The notes under the pieces are model-generated. The model saw only the letters and a list, made by a program, of their open reading frames with translations, did no database searches and had not been told where the DNA came from. From Amycolatopsis regifaucium (lineage in GTDB: Bacteria; Actinomycetota; Actinomycetes; Mycobacteriales; Pseudonocardiaceae), in contig NZ_LQCI01000050.1 in assembly GCF_001613935.1 (NCBI RefSeq), forward strand, positions 186,001 through 250,000: a DNA stretch of 64,000 nt, in the 5' to 3' direction. The position numbers and the translations under genes were made by a program. Below are positions 40,143-48,894 of the stretch, one piece after another; positions within the stretch are counted from its first letter, which is position 1, and every line of letters starts with the position of its first letter.

Positions 40143-42461
40143 GTGCTCAAAAAATTGATCGACGTGCCACACAGGGCCGTCGCGGGGATAGCCGCTCTAC
40201 TGGTTCTTGCCGCCGCGCTCTTGGTGACTGTCCTGTCCGAGGGGAGCGTTCAGCAACCCGTTTCCGCGTCGGCGCCAGGGCAGCGGTTCAGTGCCGAGCG
40301 GGCGATATCCCATCTCGAACGGTTCGCCACCGAACCGCGTCCGCTGGGCAGCCCAGCCAGTGACCGCGCCAAGGATTACCTGACCCGACAGCTTCGGTCG
40401 GCGGGTTTCGCGGTGGAGATCCAGCACTCTGTCGGCTCACGATCGGCGGCGGGACTCGCGACCTTCGGCAGGGTCGAGAACGTGGTGGCCACGCTGCCCG
40501 GCCGGGACTCCACCGGAGCGGTCGTGCTCGTAGCCCACTACGACTCCGCCGCCGCCGGACCCGGCGCCTCTGATGACGGAGCCGCGGTCGCCGCCATGGT
40601 GGAGACCGCCCGGACGCTCAGCGAACAGGGACGGCTACGCAACGACTTGGTGCTGCTGTTCACCGATGGCGAGGAGGACGGACTGCTGGGGGCCAGCGCG
40701 TTCGTCCGGGAGCACCCCTTGGCTCGCCAGGGTGGCGTGGTGCTCAACTGGGAGGCGCGAGGGGTCAGTGGACCCTCACTGATGTTCGAGACGTCGAGGG
40801 GTAACTCAGAGTTGGTCTCGTTGTTCACCGACACCGTGCCGCATCCCCGGGGTGACTCGTCGATGGTCGAGATCTACCGGATGCTGCCGAACAACAGCGA
40901 CTTCACCGCACTGTCCCAAGCCGGCTTCGCCGGGCTGAACTCCGCCTACGTCGAAGGGGCGTCTCGCTACCACACCGCCGACGACTCCATCGCCAACCTC
41001 GACCGCGGCAGCCTGCAGCACGTGGGCGAGAACATGCTCCATCTCTCCGCCGCGTTCGGTGACGCCGACCTGCCCACCCTCGCCTCCGGCCACGACGCGA
41101 CCTACTTCCGGATCTTCGGGACGATGATCACCTACTCCGACGCCGTGATCTGGCCGGTCGCGATCCTGGCGGTGTTGCTGGTGGCGACCTTGGTGCTGAT
41201 CGCGCGGCGGCGGCGGTTGGCGAGCGTGCCACGGATGCTTCTCGGCGCGGCGTCCGCGGTGCTGCCGTTGGCCTTGTCGGCGTTGCTCGGACAGGGACTG
41301 TGGACCCTGCTGGTACGACTGCGACCCGGTTACGACGCGATGGGCGGTTTGCTTCACCGCCCGCTGGCCTTTCAGGCGGCTCTCGCCACCCTCGCCGGAC
41401 TGGCGTTGCTCGTCTGGTACCTCTCGCTGCGACGCCGGCTCGGACCGGCCGCACTCGCGATCGGCGCGATGATGTGGCCTGCCGCGCTCGGCGTCGTCTG
41501 CGCGGCGTCGGCGCCGGGAGCGTCCTTCCTCTTCGCCCTGACGGCGATGTCCGGTGCGCTCGGTGTGCTTCTCGCGTTGCTGCCGGTACGGTTCGCGGCC
41601 TGGCCCGTCGTCGCGGTGACCCTCGGGACCCTGATCCCCACAGCGCTGCTCCCCCTGCTGGCCCGCAACGCCTTCATCGGAATGGGACTGGCACTCGCCG
41701 GCGTCGGGACGACATGTCTGGCCCTGTTCGGCCTGACCTTGCTGCCGATCGTCGAGTTGTTGTTCCCCAGCCCTGCCCGCGGTGTCGGCAGGCGTGTCGC
41801 CCTTGCAGTGCCGCTCACCGCGGCGTTGTTGGCAGCAGGTCTGGTGGGAGCCGGACTCGCCGTCGACCGTTTCGACGTGCGGCACCCCGAACGCACACAC
41901 CTCGCTTACGTACTGAACGCCGACACGGGCACCGCTGCGTGGGTCAGCGGGGAGGACGAGCCGACCGCGTGGACCGGCAAACATGTGAGCAGCCGCGATA
42001 TCTCCACCCTGCCGCCCGGCTACGCGCGCGGGAGGTTGTGGACCGGCGCTGCCAAGCCGATGGCCGTGGCAGGGCCGGAGGTCTCGGTACGGGCCCGCGA
42101 CGGGGACACCCGCACGGTGCACGTGGAATCCAGGCGAGCGGCCTCGTCGTTGACGCTACGGGTTGATCACCGGATCGTCGAAGTAACCGCGGCCATACCG
42201 GGAGCGGCACCGGTGACCCTGGCCGTCACCGGAACACGAGCCAACACGTGGCCGGCGGAGATCCGTTTCCGTGACCTGCCACCCGGTGGAGTCGACATCA
42301 CCTTGCGTACACCAGGCGCCGACCACGTCCGGATCACCGCTGTCGACGAGACCTCCGGCCTCGCCGACGCACCGGGATTCCAGCCGAGACCCCTTGGAGT
42401 GGTCGCGTCGACCCGCGAGGACGGCGATCTCGTCGCGGTGGCACGGACCTACGAGATCTGA
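40143..42461 (+). CDS. Membrane-embedded M28 family metallopeptidase (ERMP1/Fxna-like)
   Basis: 772 residues, GTG start, probably leaderless. One N-terminal helix anchors an extracytoplasmic M28 domain, residues ~45-310. Its zinc ligands are VLVAHYDSA, PGASDDGAAVA, FTDGEEDGLLGA, NWEARG and YHTADDS. Then come about eight or nine membrane helices (residues ~320-590) and a ~170-residue exposed C-terminal domain. This is the architecture of eukaryotic ER metallopeptidase 1 and vacuolar Pff1. Substrate unknown. It is the first intact gene after the integrase relic. Confidence 0.85.
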   Translation: MLKKLIDVPHRAVAGIAALLVLAAALLVTVLSEGSVQQPVSASAPGQRFSAERAISHLERFATEPRPLGSPASDRAKDYLTRQLRSAGFAVEIQHSVGSRSAAGLATFGRVENVVATLPGRDSTGAVVLVAHYDSAAAGPGASDDGAAVAAMVETARTLSEQGRLRNDLVLLFTDGEEDGLLGASAFVREHPLARQGGVVLNWEARGVSGPSLMFETSRGNSELVSLFTDTVPHPRGDSSMVEIYRMLPNNSDFTALSQAGFAGLNSAYVEGASRYHTADDSIANLDRGSLQHVGENMLHLSAAFGDADLPTLASGHDATYFRIFGTMITYSDAVIWPVAILAVLLVATLVLIARRRRLASVPRMLLGAASAVLPLALSALLGQGLWTLLVRLRPGYDAMGGLLHRPLAFQAALATLAGLALLVWYLSLRRRLGPAALAIGAMMWPAALGVVCAASAPGASFLFALTAMSGALGVLLALLPVRFAAWPVVAVTLGTLIPTALLPLLARNAFIGMGLALAGVGTTCLALFGLTLLPIVELLFPSPARGVGRRVALAVPLTAALLAAGLVGAGLAVDRFDVRHPERTHLAYVLNADTGTAAWVSGEDEPTAWTGKHVSSRDISTLPPGYARGRLWTGAAKPMAVAGPEVSVRARDGDTRTVHVESRRAASSLTLRVDHRIVEVTAAIPGAAPVTLAVTGTRANTWPAEIRFRDLPPGGVDITLRTPGADHVRITAVDETSGLADAPGFQPRPLGVVASTREDGDLVAVARTYEI

Positions 42462-42620
42462 CGAACGCCGAATTCAGCACACCGCGGAGAGCACGCGAGA
42501 GCGAAAATCGTTGCTGCTACCGGCCACACCGATGATTATGACCATGGCCTCGGCGCGCCGCGAGGTAGACCGACATGGCTTGGCGCGCACCGACGACGCG
42601 AAAGAATGAGAAAGGCGAAA

Positions 42621-43370
42621 ATGAAGCACTTCGGAATCCTCGCGCACAGTGTCGAAGGCGCGGCGCTGTGCCTGCGCACCTTCGCCAACGAAGGTGCCCG
42701 CGAACTCGGCGCGCACCAACATCCCGACGTCACCCTCGACTGCATCGCGATGGGCCACAGCATGCCCGCGTGGGACGCCGACGACTACCCGCCCATCCGC
42801 GCGACGCTGGCGACCAGCGTGCGCAGGCTGGCCGCGGCCGGGGCGGATTTCTTCGCGTGTCCCGACAACACCGCACACCTCGCGATCGAGGCCCCGGGTG
42901 ACGATCTCGAGTTGCCTGGCCTGCACATCGCCGAGGTCGTCGCCGAACAAGCCACACACGACGGCAGGCGGCGGGTCGGCGTGCTGGCGACGAAGTACAC
43001 CATGGACAGCACGCTCTACCATCGCGCGCTCGGTGCGCACGGAATCCACGCCGAGGTACCGCCCGAGGCCGACCGGGATCGCCTCAACACCATCATCTTC
43101 GACGAGCTGGTCAACGGGGTGTTCACCGATTCCGCGCGCGAAGAGTACCTTCGGGTGATCGAAGGGCTGCGCGACCGAGGGTGTGACGCGGTCGCGCTGG
43201 TGTGTACCGAGATCCCGCTCCTCGTCACACCCGACGTCTCACCGCTCCCCACCTTGGACTCGACGCGGCTGCTGGCCAGAGCCGCGTTCGAGGTTTCCGT
43301 CGGCAAGCGCGCACTCCCCACTTGGCGCGGCGGTGAACGCCCGCACCGGTCGGTCCGACCTGGTCACTGA
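42621..43370 (+). CDS. Aspartate/glutamate racemase family protein
   Basis: 249 residues. ATG at 42621 follows GAGAAAGGCGAAA. The two catalytic cysteines of the cofactor-independent racemase fold are in FFACPDNTAH and ALVCTEIPLL, with HFGILAHSVEGAA at the N-terminus and GVLATKYTMDSTLYHRAL in the second domain. Members racemise aspartate, glutamate or hydantoins; this one is closest in layout to amino-acid racemases. No neighbour specifies the substrate. Confidence 0.82.
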   Translation: MKHFGILAHSVEGAALCLRTFANEGARELGAHQHPDVTLDCIAMGHSMPAWDADDYPPIRATLATSVRRLAAAGADFFACPDNTAHLAIEAPGDDLELPGLHIAEVVAEQATHDGRRRVGVLATKYTMDSTLYHRALGAHGIHAEVPPEADRDRLNTIIFDELVNGVFTDSAREEYLRVIEGLRDRGCDAVALVCTEIPLLVTPDVSPLPTLDSTRLLARAAFEVSVGKRALPTWRGGERPHRSVRPGH

Positions 43371-43573
43371 CGCGCGACGGCTGGGTGGCGTCGCGTTGGA
43401 CGACGTCGCCTAGCAGTCCGCCCCTGATCTTGACCGAACCTCGCCGGCCACCCCACCGTGAAGAGAGCTGCTCCGTACCGCCGACCACAAGAAGATCGGT
43501 GTGCTGGATCTAAACGACGTAACGACCGTCCATTTTCTTTTCGGCTGTCGGCAGGGGGGCTTCGGGAGGGATT

Positions 43574-44104
43574 TCAGCCCGAGTGTCCGCGGCGATAGTG
43601 ACGGGCGGCTTTCGCCCTGTTCCCACAGGTTTCCATGGAGCACCAGCGCCTGGTGCCGTTCCGTGTCGTGTCCTCGAAGTACAGCGTGCAGACCGGATAG
43701 GCCGAGCACCGCTTGATCCGTTCCGGGCGCCCGCGAAGCAACATCAAGTAGTCGTAGGCCGCGAGCCACGCGGGCCGCCACGCCGCCTGCTCGACCTCGA
43801 TCACGTCTTCAGGAGCGCCTTGCCTCAGCCCCGGTCGCAGACACCCGCGCTCCAGCACCGCGTTCAGCGCGTGTTCGGCCTCCACAGTGGACTTCTCGAG
43901 CACATCGCGCAGAACGGAACGGGTGTGGCGTAACGGACCCTCCACACCCGGCACATCCGGGATACCCCGCTCGGCCAGCCAGGCGCCGACCCCGCCGGGC
44001 TCGTCGAAGACGTCACGCTGCTCACCACGGTCCGGCCACGTGGTGTTCAGCAGGTCCAGGGCGAGGGGCTCGCCGGACAAGGGGCGTCGCAGCACGCCGC
44101 CCAT
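43574..44104 (-). CDS. CGNR zinc-finger (ABATE domain) transcriptional regulator
   Basis: 176 residues. The N-terminal ABATE domain begins PLSGEPLALDLLNTTW. The C-terminal CGNR zinc finger is complete: RCSAYPVCTLYFEDTTRN, then CSMETCGNRAKAARHYRR. Such proteins act as ligand-responsive regulators. ATG at 44104 follows GGAGG; TTG at 44119 is an alternative. It is divergent from an alpha/beta hydrolase gene with a palindromic operator between them, the classic repressor/target pair. Confidence 0.87.
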   Translation of the reverse strand: MGGVLRRPLSGEPLALDLLNTTWPDRGEQRDVFDEPGGVGAWLAERGIPDVPGVEGPLRHTRSVLRDVLEKSTVEAEHALNAVLERGCLRPGLRQGAPEDVIEVEQAAWRPAWLAAYDYLMLLRGRPERIKRCSAYPVCTLYFEDTTRNGTRRWCSMETCGNRAKAARHYRRGHSG

Positions 44105-44152
44105 CCTACCCTCCGTCAACCGCTTGACAGGTTAGCTCCGGCCGTGCTTGGG

Positions 44153-44184
44153 TCTAACCGTTCTAAGATTTTTAGACGGTTAGA
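44153..44184 (+). promoter_or_regulatory. 32-bp nested palindrome between CGNR regulator and hydrolase
   Basis: TCTAACCG (44153-44160) and CGGTTAGA (44177-44184) are perfect inverted copies, and TCTAA (44162-44166) with TTAGA (44172-44176) nests inside. A further GGTTAG half site lies at 44130-44135. The site starts 29 bases before the hydrolase ATG and is A+T rich compared with its surroundings. Confidence 0.75.
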
Positions 44185-44212
44185 AAGATCTGGCACCGAG
44201 GAGTACTCACCC

Positions 44213-45088
44213 ATGTCCGAAACCCCCGTGGTGCACCACCGCACCGTGACGATCGACGGCCGCGGCGTCTTCTACCGGGAAGCCGGTGACCCGGCCACGC
44301 CGACGATCGTGCTGCTGCACGGTTTTCCCACGTCGTCGCACATGTTCCGCACGCTGATCCCCGCGCTGGCCGACCGCTACCACGTCGTCGCCCCGGACCA
44401 CATCGGCTTCGGCAACTCCGACGCCCCGCCCGTGGATCAGTTCGACTACTCGTTCGAGAACCTGACCGCGATCACCCTCGGACTGATCGACACGCTCGGC
44501 CTGGACCGTTTCGCCCTCTACATCCAGGACTACGGCGCCCCCATCGGACTCCGCATCGCCAGCGCGCACCCTGAGCGGGTCAGTGCCCTGCTGGTGCAGT
44601 CCGGAAACGCTTACGTCGAGGGCTTCACACCGTTCTGGGGCGTGCTGTTCGCGCACGCCAAAGACCGCGAAACGCATGAGGCGGAAGTACGCGGACTGCT
44701 GGAGCTCGACGCGACCCGCTGGCAGTACACCCACGGCGTGCCCGCGGACCGGCTCGACCGGCTCACCCCGGACACCTGGACGATCGACCAGGCGCTCCTC
44801 GACCGCGCCGGCAACAAGGAAGTACAGCTGCAGCTGTTCTGGGACTACCAGTTCAACCTCGACGTCTACCCGGCGTTCCAGCAGTACTTCCGCGAGCACC
44901 GGCCGCCGACGCTGATCACCTGGGGCGAGAACGACGAGATCTTCGGTGCCAAAGGAGCCCGGGCGTTCCTGCGGGACCTACCCGACGCCGAACTCCACCT
45001 CCTCGACGCCGGACACTTCGCCCTGGAAACCCACGGCCCGGAGATCACCGCCCTCATCCGGAAGTTCCTCGATCGCACCTTGCGTTGA
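44213..45088 (+). CDS. Alpha/beta hydrolase, haloalkane dehalogenase/epoxide hydrolase-like
   Basis: 291 residues; ATG at 44213 follows GAGGAG at nine bases. HGFPTSSHMFRTL is the oxyanion loop. The nucleophile elbow is YIQDYGAPIG, giving Asp as nucleophile as in dehalogenases and epoxide hydrolases. WGENDEIFG carries a candidate acid and DAGHFALE the catalytic His. A cap domain lies between (FWGVLFAHAKDRETHEAEV). It is a cytoplasmic detoxifying enzyme, probably controlled by the divergent CGNR protein. Confidence 0.87.
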   Translation: MSETPVVHHRTVTIDGRGVFYREAGDPATPTIVLLHGFPTSSHMFRTLIPALADRYHVVAPDHIGFGNSDAPPVDQFDYSFENLTAITLGLIDTLGLDRFALYIQDYGAPIGLRIASAHPERVSALLVQSGNAYVEGFTPFWGVLFAHAKDRETHEAEVRGLLELDATRWQYTHGVPADRLDRLTPDTWTIDQALLDRAGNKEVQLQLFWDYQFNLDVYPAFQQYFREHRPPTLITWGENDEIFGAKGARAFLRDLPDAELHLLDAGHFALETHGPEITALIRKFLDRTLR

Positions 45089-45164
45089 CCGAGATACCTT
45101 CTCGAAGGCCGTCATCGGAGAGCGTTCCTGATGGCGGCCCTCCACGGTGCCGCGGGGCCGGGGT

Positions 45165-47141
45165 TCAGGGAGCGGGCAGGTAGCGCTCGAACCACCGCAG
45201 GACGCGCGCGAGGAGGTCGATCTGCGCGGGGTATGCCCGGACACCGTGGCCCTCCTCCGGATAGATCACCAACGCCGAGGGGACGCCGTTGGCACGCAGG
45301 GCCTGATGGAATTCCCGGGCCTGTCCCGAAGGCGTGGCGCGGTCGAGCGCGCCCGCGACATTCAGGCACGGGGTCCGGACCTTGCTCGCGTGCAGGACCG
45401 GGCTGCGGGTGTGCACGAGGGTCCCCGGCGTTTCCGGGTCGCCGTCGAGGAATCGGTCACCCCAGGACGCGATGTTGCTCATGAACCGCTGGCTGTACCA
45501 GTCGGTGACCGGGGAGATCGGGACCGCGGCGGCGAAGCGGCTGTCCTGGGTCACCAGCCACGACGACATGAAGCCCCCGTAGCTGCGGCCGATCAGGCCG
45601 ACCCGATCCTTGTCGGCGACGCCGCGCTCGACCAGCGTGTCGATTCCGGACAGGTAGTCGTGGGTGTCGGCGCCGCCCATGTCGCCGACCACGCGCGCGG
45701 CGAACTCCTGGCCCCGGCCGCCGCTGCCGCGAGGGTTGGGGTTCAGCACGGCGTAGCCCTGCGCGACCAGGAGCGGGACCCAGGGGTAACGCATCGACCA
45801 GCAGTTCTGGAACGCCCAGATGGGTCCACCGTGGACGTTGACCACCAGCGGGAACGGCCCCTGGGCCTCCGGACGGCACAGGATTCCCTCGATGTCGAGG
45901 CCGTCGGGTGCGGTCCACGTGACCGTCTCGGCCTCGCCCGCCACAGAAAGGAGGTAATCGGTACCTGGATGGGCTGTCGAGGCGAGTACTCGGTCGCCGC
46001 TCTCCCCCGTGAGCACGAGCTGGGGCGGGAGGGAGTAGGAGTCCCGCACGGTCAGCACCCGGCCGTCCGCGGTGAACGCGCCAGTGGGATAAAAGGCGTC
46101 ACCGCTGCAAGACAACTCCGTGGCGAACACCTCCTGGGCCGCGCCACCGGGCACGTCGACGATCCCGGCGACCGAATCGAGCCGACGCTGCCCGAGGTAG
46201 CCGAGGCGGTCCGCGTCGAGCCATTGGACCTGGGTGACATCGGTGCGCGCGGTGTCGATCCGCCGCACCACACCGGTGGCCGGATCGACCAGCAGCAGAT
46301 CGCCGGCGACCACCCCGCGGTCACTGCACACGGCCTCGATCACCGCCACCCGCGACCCGTCCGGGGCACCGGCCGGCAGAGCCAATTGCACGGGACTGTC
46401 CAGCAGCTCGCGCACCTGACCGTCGAAATCCAGCAGGCTCAACCGCGCGGTGTACCACGCGTCCTCCCCCGGCTCGCCGGACGAGATCGCGACGACCTGA
46501 TCCGGCCCACACCAGCCCGCTTCCCAGCAGTTGAGGCCGTCCGGGGACAACCGGGTCAGGGTGCCGGTGGCCGGCGTGTAGACCCACAGGCGACGCCAGG
46601 CGGAGTCGTCGGTGGCGTCGTCCTCGACCTCCGGGTACCACGACGGCCGTTCCGTCCTCCGCCGGTTGTTCGAACCCGATCCCTCGCCACTGGAACGGTC
46701 CGCGCCGAGCCCGGAGACGCCGAGCAGGATCCTGCGACCATCGGGAGACCAGTGGAGGTACTCCACGCTGCCGGGAGCCTCCGGCGCGGGGACCGCCTCG
46801 CCGAACCCCTTGTCCCGGAGCAGATGCAGCTGGAACACACCGGCCTCACGGCGATCGGCGAGGAAGGCCAGCGTGCCGCCGTCCGGAGAGAATCGCGCCC
46901 ACCGCGCCGATCCCCGTCCTGCCGACACCGCGCGAAGCTCCCCGGCCACCGCGGCGTACACCGCGGTCCTCGGCAGTCCGGTGAGTTCGTCGAGGACCGC
47001 ACCGGTCACCACCGCCCTCCCGCCATCCTGCGTCACGTGCGGCTCCCGGAGTGCTTGCGGGCGACCGAACGCGGGTTCGTGCAGGGCACGCAGATGTTCG
47101 ACGACCCTGCGGTAGGCGGCTGCGGTCTCTGAGTCTTCCAA
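45165..47141 (-). CDS. S9 family serine peptidase (acylaminoacyl-peptidase/DPP-like)
   Basis: 658 residues without signal peptide. The N-terminal ~400 residues show WD/propeller-like blades (ARFSPDGGTLAFLAD, LHWSPDGRRILLGV, TGAFTADGRVLTV). The C-terminal catalytic domain has VVNVHGGP, PNPRGSGGRGQEF, the Ser in GRSYGGFMSSW, the Asp in AGALDRATP and the His in PEEGHGV. It cleaves oligopeptides in the cytosol. TTG at 47141 with GGGGGAG just upstream is the likely start. Confidence 0.88.
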   Translation of the reverse strand: MEDSETAAAYRRVVEHLRALHEPAFGRPQALREPHVTQDGGRAVVTGAVLDELTGLPRTAVYAAVAGELRAVSAGRGSARWARFSPDGGTLAFLADRREAGVFQLHLLRDKGFGEAVPAPEAPGSVEYLHWSPDGRRILLGVSGLGADRSSGEGSGSNNRRRTERPSWYPEVEDDATDDSAWRRLWVYTPATGTLTRLSPDGLNCWEAGWCGPDQVVAISSGEPGEDAWYTARLSLLDFDGQVRELLDSPVQLALPAGAPDGSRVAVIEAVCSDRGVVAGDLLLVDPATGVVRRIDTARTDVTQVQWLDADRLGYLGQRRLDSVAGIVDVPGGAAQEVFATELSCSGDAFYPTGAFTADGRVLTVRDSYSLPPQLVLTGESGDRVLASTAHPGTDYLLSVAGEAETVTWTAPDGLDIEGILCRPEAQGPFPLVVNVHGGPIWAFQNCWSMRYPWVPLLVAQGYAVLNPNPRGSGGRGQEFAARVVGDMGGADTHDYLSGIDTLVERGVADKDRVGLIGRSYGGFMSSWLVTQDSRFAAAVPISPVTDWYSQRFMSNIASWGDRFLDGDPETPGTLVHTRSPVLHASKVRTPCLNVAGALDRATPSGQAREFHQALRANGVPSALVIYPEEGHGVRAYPAQIDLLARVLRWFERYLPAP

Positions 47142-47189
47142 AGTGTCTCCCCCTGCCGCCGATCATAACGGGAAGGCGATCGCGGCCGC

Positions 47190-47209
47190 TTTGTACGGAT
47201 TTTGTACGG
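47190..47209 (+). promoter_or_regulatory. Tandem TTTGTACGG repeats, 11 bp apart
   Basis: TTTGTACGG occurs at 47190-47198 and 47201-47209 between two divergent genes, one helical turn apart, the usual layout of a direct-repeat regulator site. No regulator gene adjoins. Confidence 0.4.
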
Positions 47210-47261
47210 GCTTGAAGAATTTTTCGGTCGGACCGCGAAACTCGATGAAGGTGAGCGCTCA

Positions 47262-48254
47262 ATGTCCGAGCAAGTGCCCCGTGCTCTCGTTTCTCGACGT
47301 TCACTGCTGCGCATGGGTGGCGGACTCGCCGCGACGACGGCACTGCTCGGCGCCGGCGCGATGTCCGCCGGACCGGCTTCGGCCGCGATCACCGCGATGC
47401 CGGTGTCCAAGCGATTCGACCTCACCAAGCCGTCTTACGACGAGTTCCGCGGCAAGATCCTGCACGAGTCGCACCACGTGATGCAGGGCTTCGCCTTCGA
47501 CAACCAGAACGTGCGCATCTTCATCGTGAACGCCCGCAATGGCGGGACCGGGGACGACCTGTGCATCACTCAGGTCAACTTCTCCGGGCAGATCCAGGGC
47601 TCGATGCATCTCAACAACGCCGGGCATGGTGTGTCGATCGGCGTCGAACCGGTGGGCGCCGACTCCTACATCTGGATGGAATGTGACTCGGACGGACCCA
47701 CTGGTGACGGGCGAGGGACGGCGCTGGCCAGGTTCAAGTTCGTCAACGGAGGCACGCCGTCGGTGAAGAAGTTCCTCACCGGTAGCGACACGATCACCTG
47801 TGCCACCGACCCGATCAACAAGCGGATCGCGGTACGCCGCAAGGAGGGCGGCAGGATGTTCATCAGCGTCTACCCGCTCGCATCCGCCGCCGCCGGTGAT
47901 TTCAGCGCACCGCTGGCACACTTCCCGCAGCCCGCACTGGCCGACGAACCGGTGACATTCCAGGGATACACCATCTTCGGCCAGTATCTGTACACAGTGG
48001 ACGGTACGGGCCACGCGAATCCCGCCGACATCGATTCCTACCTCACGTGCATCGACATGAACACCGGCAAGGTGAAGAGCCGCGCGCTGACCAAGGCGGG
48101 TGAGTCGCTGGTGTTCCGTGAGCCGGAGGGACTGGGGATCTACCGGAGCCTGGCCGGGGAGACCCGGTTGTACCTGGGCTTCGGCTCGCGCAGCAGCATG
48201 GACGACCCCAACCGCTACGCGAACCTGTTCTACAAGAACGTCCTCATCGACTGA
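47262..48254 (+). CDS. Tat-exported TarC/baseplate-like propeller protein
   Basis: 330 residues. The Tat signal is SRRSLLRMGGGLAATTALLG. The mature part follows a family usually annotated teichoic acid biosynthesis protein C: FRGKILHESHHVMQGFAFDN, DDLCITQVNFSGQIQGSMHL, GHGVSIGVEPVGADSYIW, FQGYTIFGQYLYTVDG and FREPEGLGIY. A role in wall teichoic acid is not established in actinomycetes, and no tag/tar genes adjoin. ATG at 47262 is chosen so that the Tat motif sits near the N-terminus. Confidence 0.75.
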   Translation: MSEQVPRALVSRRSLLRMGGGLAATTALLGAGAMSAGPASAAITAMPVSKRFDLTKPSYDEFRGKILHESHHVMQGFAFDNQNVRIFIVNARNGGTGDDLCITQVNFSGQIQGSMHLNNAGHGVSIGVEPVGADSYIWMECDSDGPTGDGRGTALARFKFVNGGTPSVKKFLTGSDTITCATDPINKRIAVRRKEGGRMFISVYPLASAAAGDFSAPLAHFPQPALADEPVTFQGYTIFGQYLYTVDGTGHANPADIDSYLTCIDMNTGKVKSRALTKAGESLVFREPEGLGIYRSLAGETRLYLGFGSRSSMDDPNRYANLFYKNVLID

Positions 48255-48292
48255 GGCACGCGAGCGGGTTCCCACTGTCGCATTCGTGACGC

Positions 48293-48820
48293 TCAGTGTC
48301 TCCAATGCGACATCGGGGACAGCGGACCGGCGAGATGGGAACCATCCGGCAGTGCCGCGTTCAGCCGGCGCCGCCACACTTCGATGAGGACGGTGCCGAT
48401 CAGGGTCGGCGCGAGCCACGGGATCAGCTCGGCGGGGCCGGAAACCGGTCCATCGACGACCAGTGCGACCACGATCAGGGCGGTGACCAATGCGATGTAC
48501 GAGCCGCCCTGACCGTGCACGTAACCGTGGGTCCACGCGCGATGGCGACGGCTCGCCGACCTTTTGGCGAGCACGGCCAGGCCGTAGGTCAGCGCGGAGA
48601 CCGGCACCAGCCACCACAGGTCGCCGCGGCGAACGATCACCAGCCCGGTCGCGGACAGGCACACGACGAGAACCATCGCGCGATACCAGGCACTGAGGAC
48701 GCCTGTGGACCGCTCGGCGGCGGCGAAGCGCCGGGTGTCCTGTCGCATGGCCAACGGTCCCAGGAGCAAACCGACGGTGCCGGTGGCGATATGGACGACC
48801 AGCAGGGCGAGGTGGACCAT
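48293..48820 (-). CDS. Membrane protein of unknown function
   Basis: 175 residues with four or five helices (VHLALLVVHIATGTVGLLLG, AMVLVVCLSATGLVIV, LVPVSALTYGLAVLA, YIALVTALIVVALVV, IPWLAPTLIGTVLIEVW) and several His residues between helices (VHIATG, RRHRAWTHGYVHGQGG). It is read divergently from a MarR gene with overlapping palindromes between, so it is probably that regulator's target. ATG at 48820 with AAAGG seven bases before. Confidence 0.7.
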   Translation of the reverse strand: MVHLALLVVHIATGTVGLLLGPLAMRQDTRRFAAAERSTGVLSAWYRAMVLVVCLSATGLVIVRRGDLWWLVPVSALTYGLAVLAKRSASRRHRAWTHGYVHGQGGSYIALVTALIVVALVVDGPVSGPAELIPWLAPTLIGTVLIEVWRRRLNAALPDGSHLAGPLSPMSHWRH

Positions 48821-48865
48821 GCGCTTCACCTTTCGCGACCGGCGAATCCGACAGCCTAGACTTGC

Positions 48866-48886
48866 TTAGCTAAGTTAGCATGCTAA
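48866..48886. promoter_or_regulatory. Paired palindromes TTAGCTAA and TTAGCATGCTAA
   Basis: TTAGCTAA (48866-48873) and TTAGCATGCTAA (48875-48886) are perfect palindromes one base apart, between a MarR gene and a divergent membrane-protein gene. They form a probable autoregulatory operator of the MarR protein. Confidence 0.7.
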
Positions 48887-48894
48887 GGTTCTTT

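Noticed and set aside
42462..42620. Gene between the M28 membrane peptidase and the racemase
   Set aside because: Only short frames without ribosome binding sites or codon bias; nothing else recognisable in the 160 bases.
43371..43573. Possible small gene between racemase and CGNR regulator
   Set aside because: Frames are short, lack starts with ribosome binding sites and show no biased third positions.
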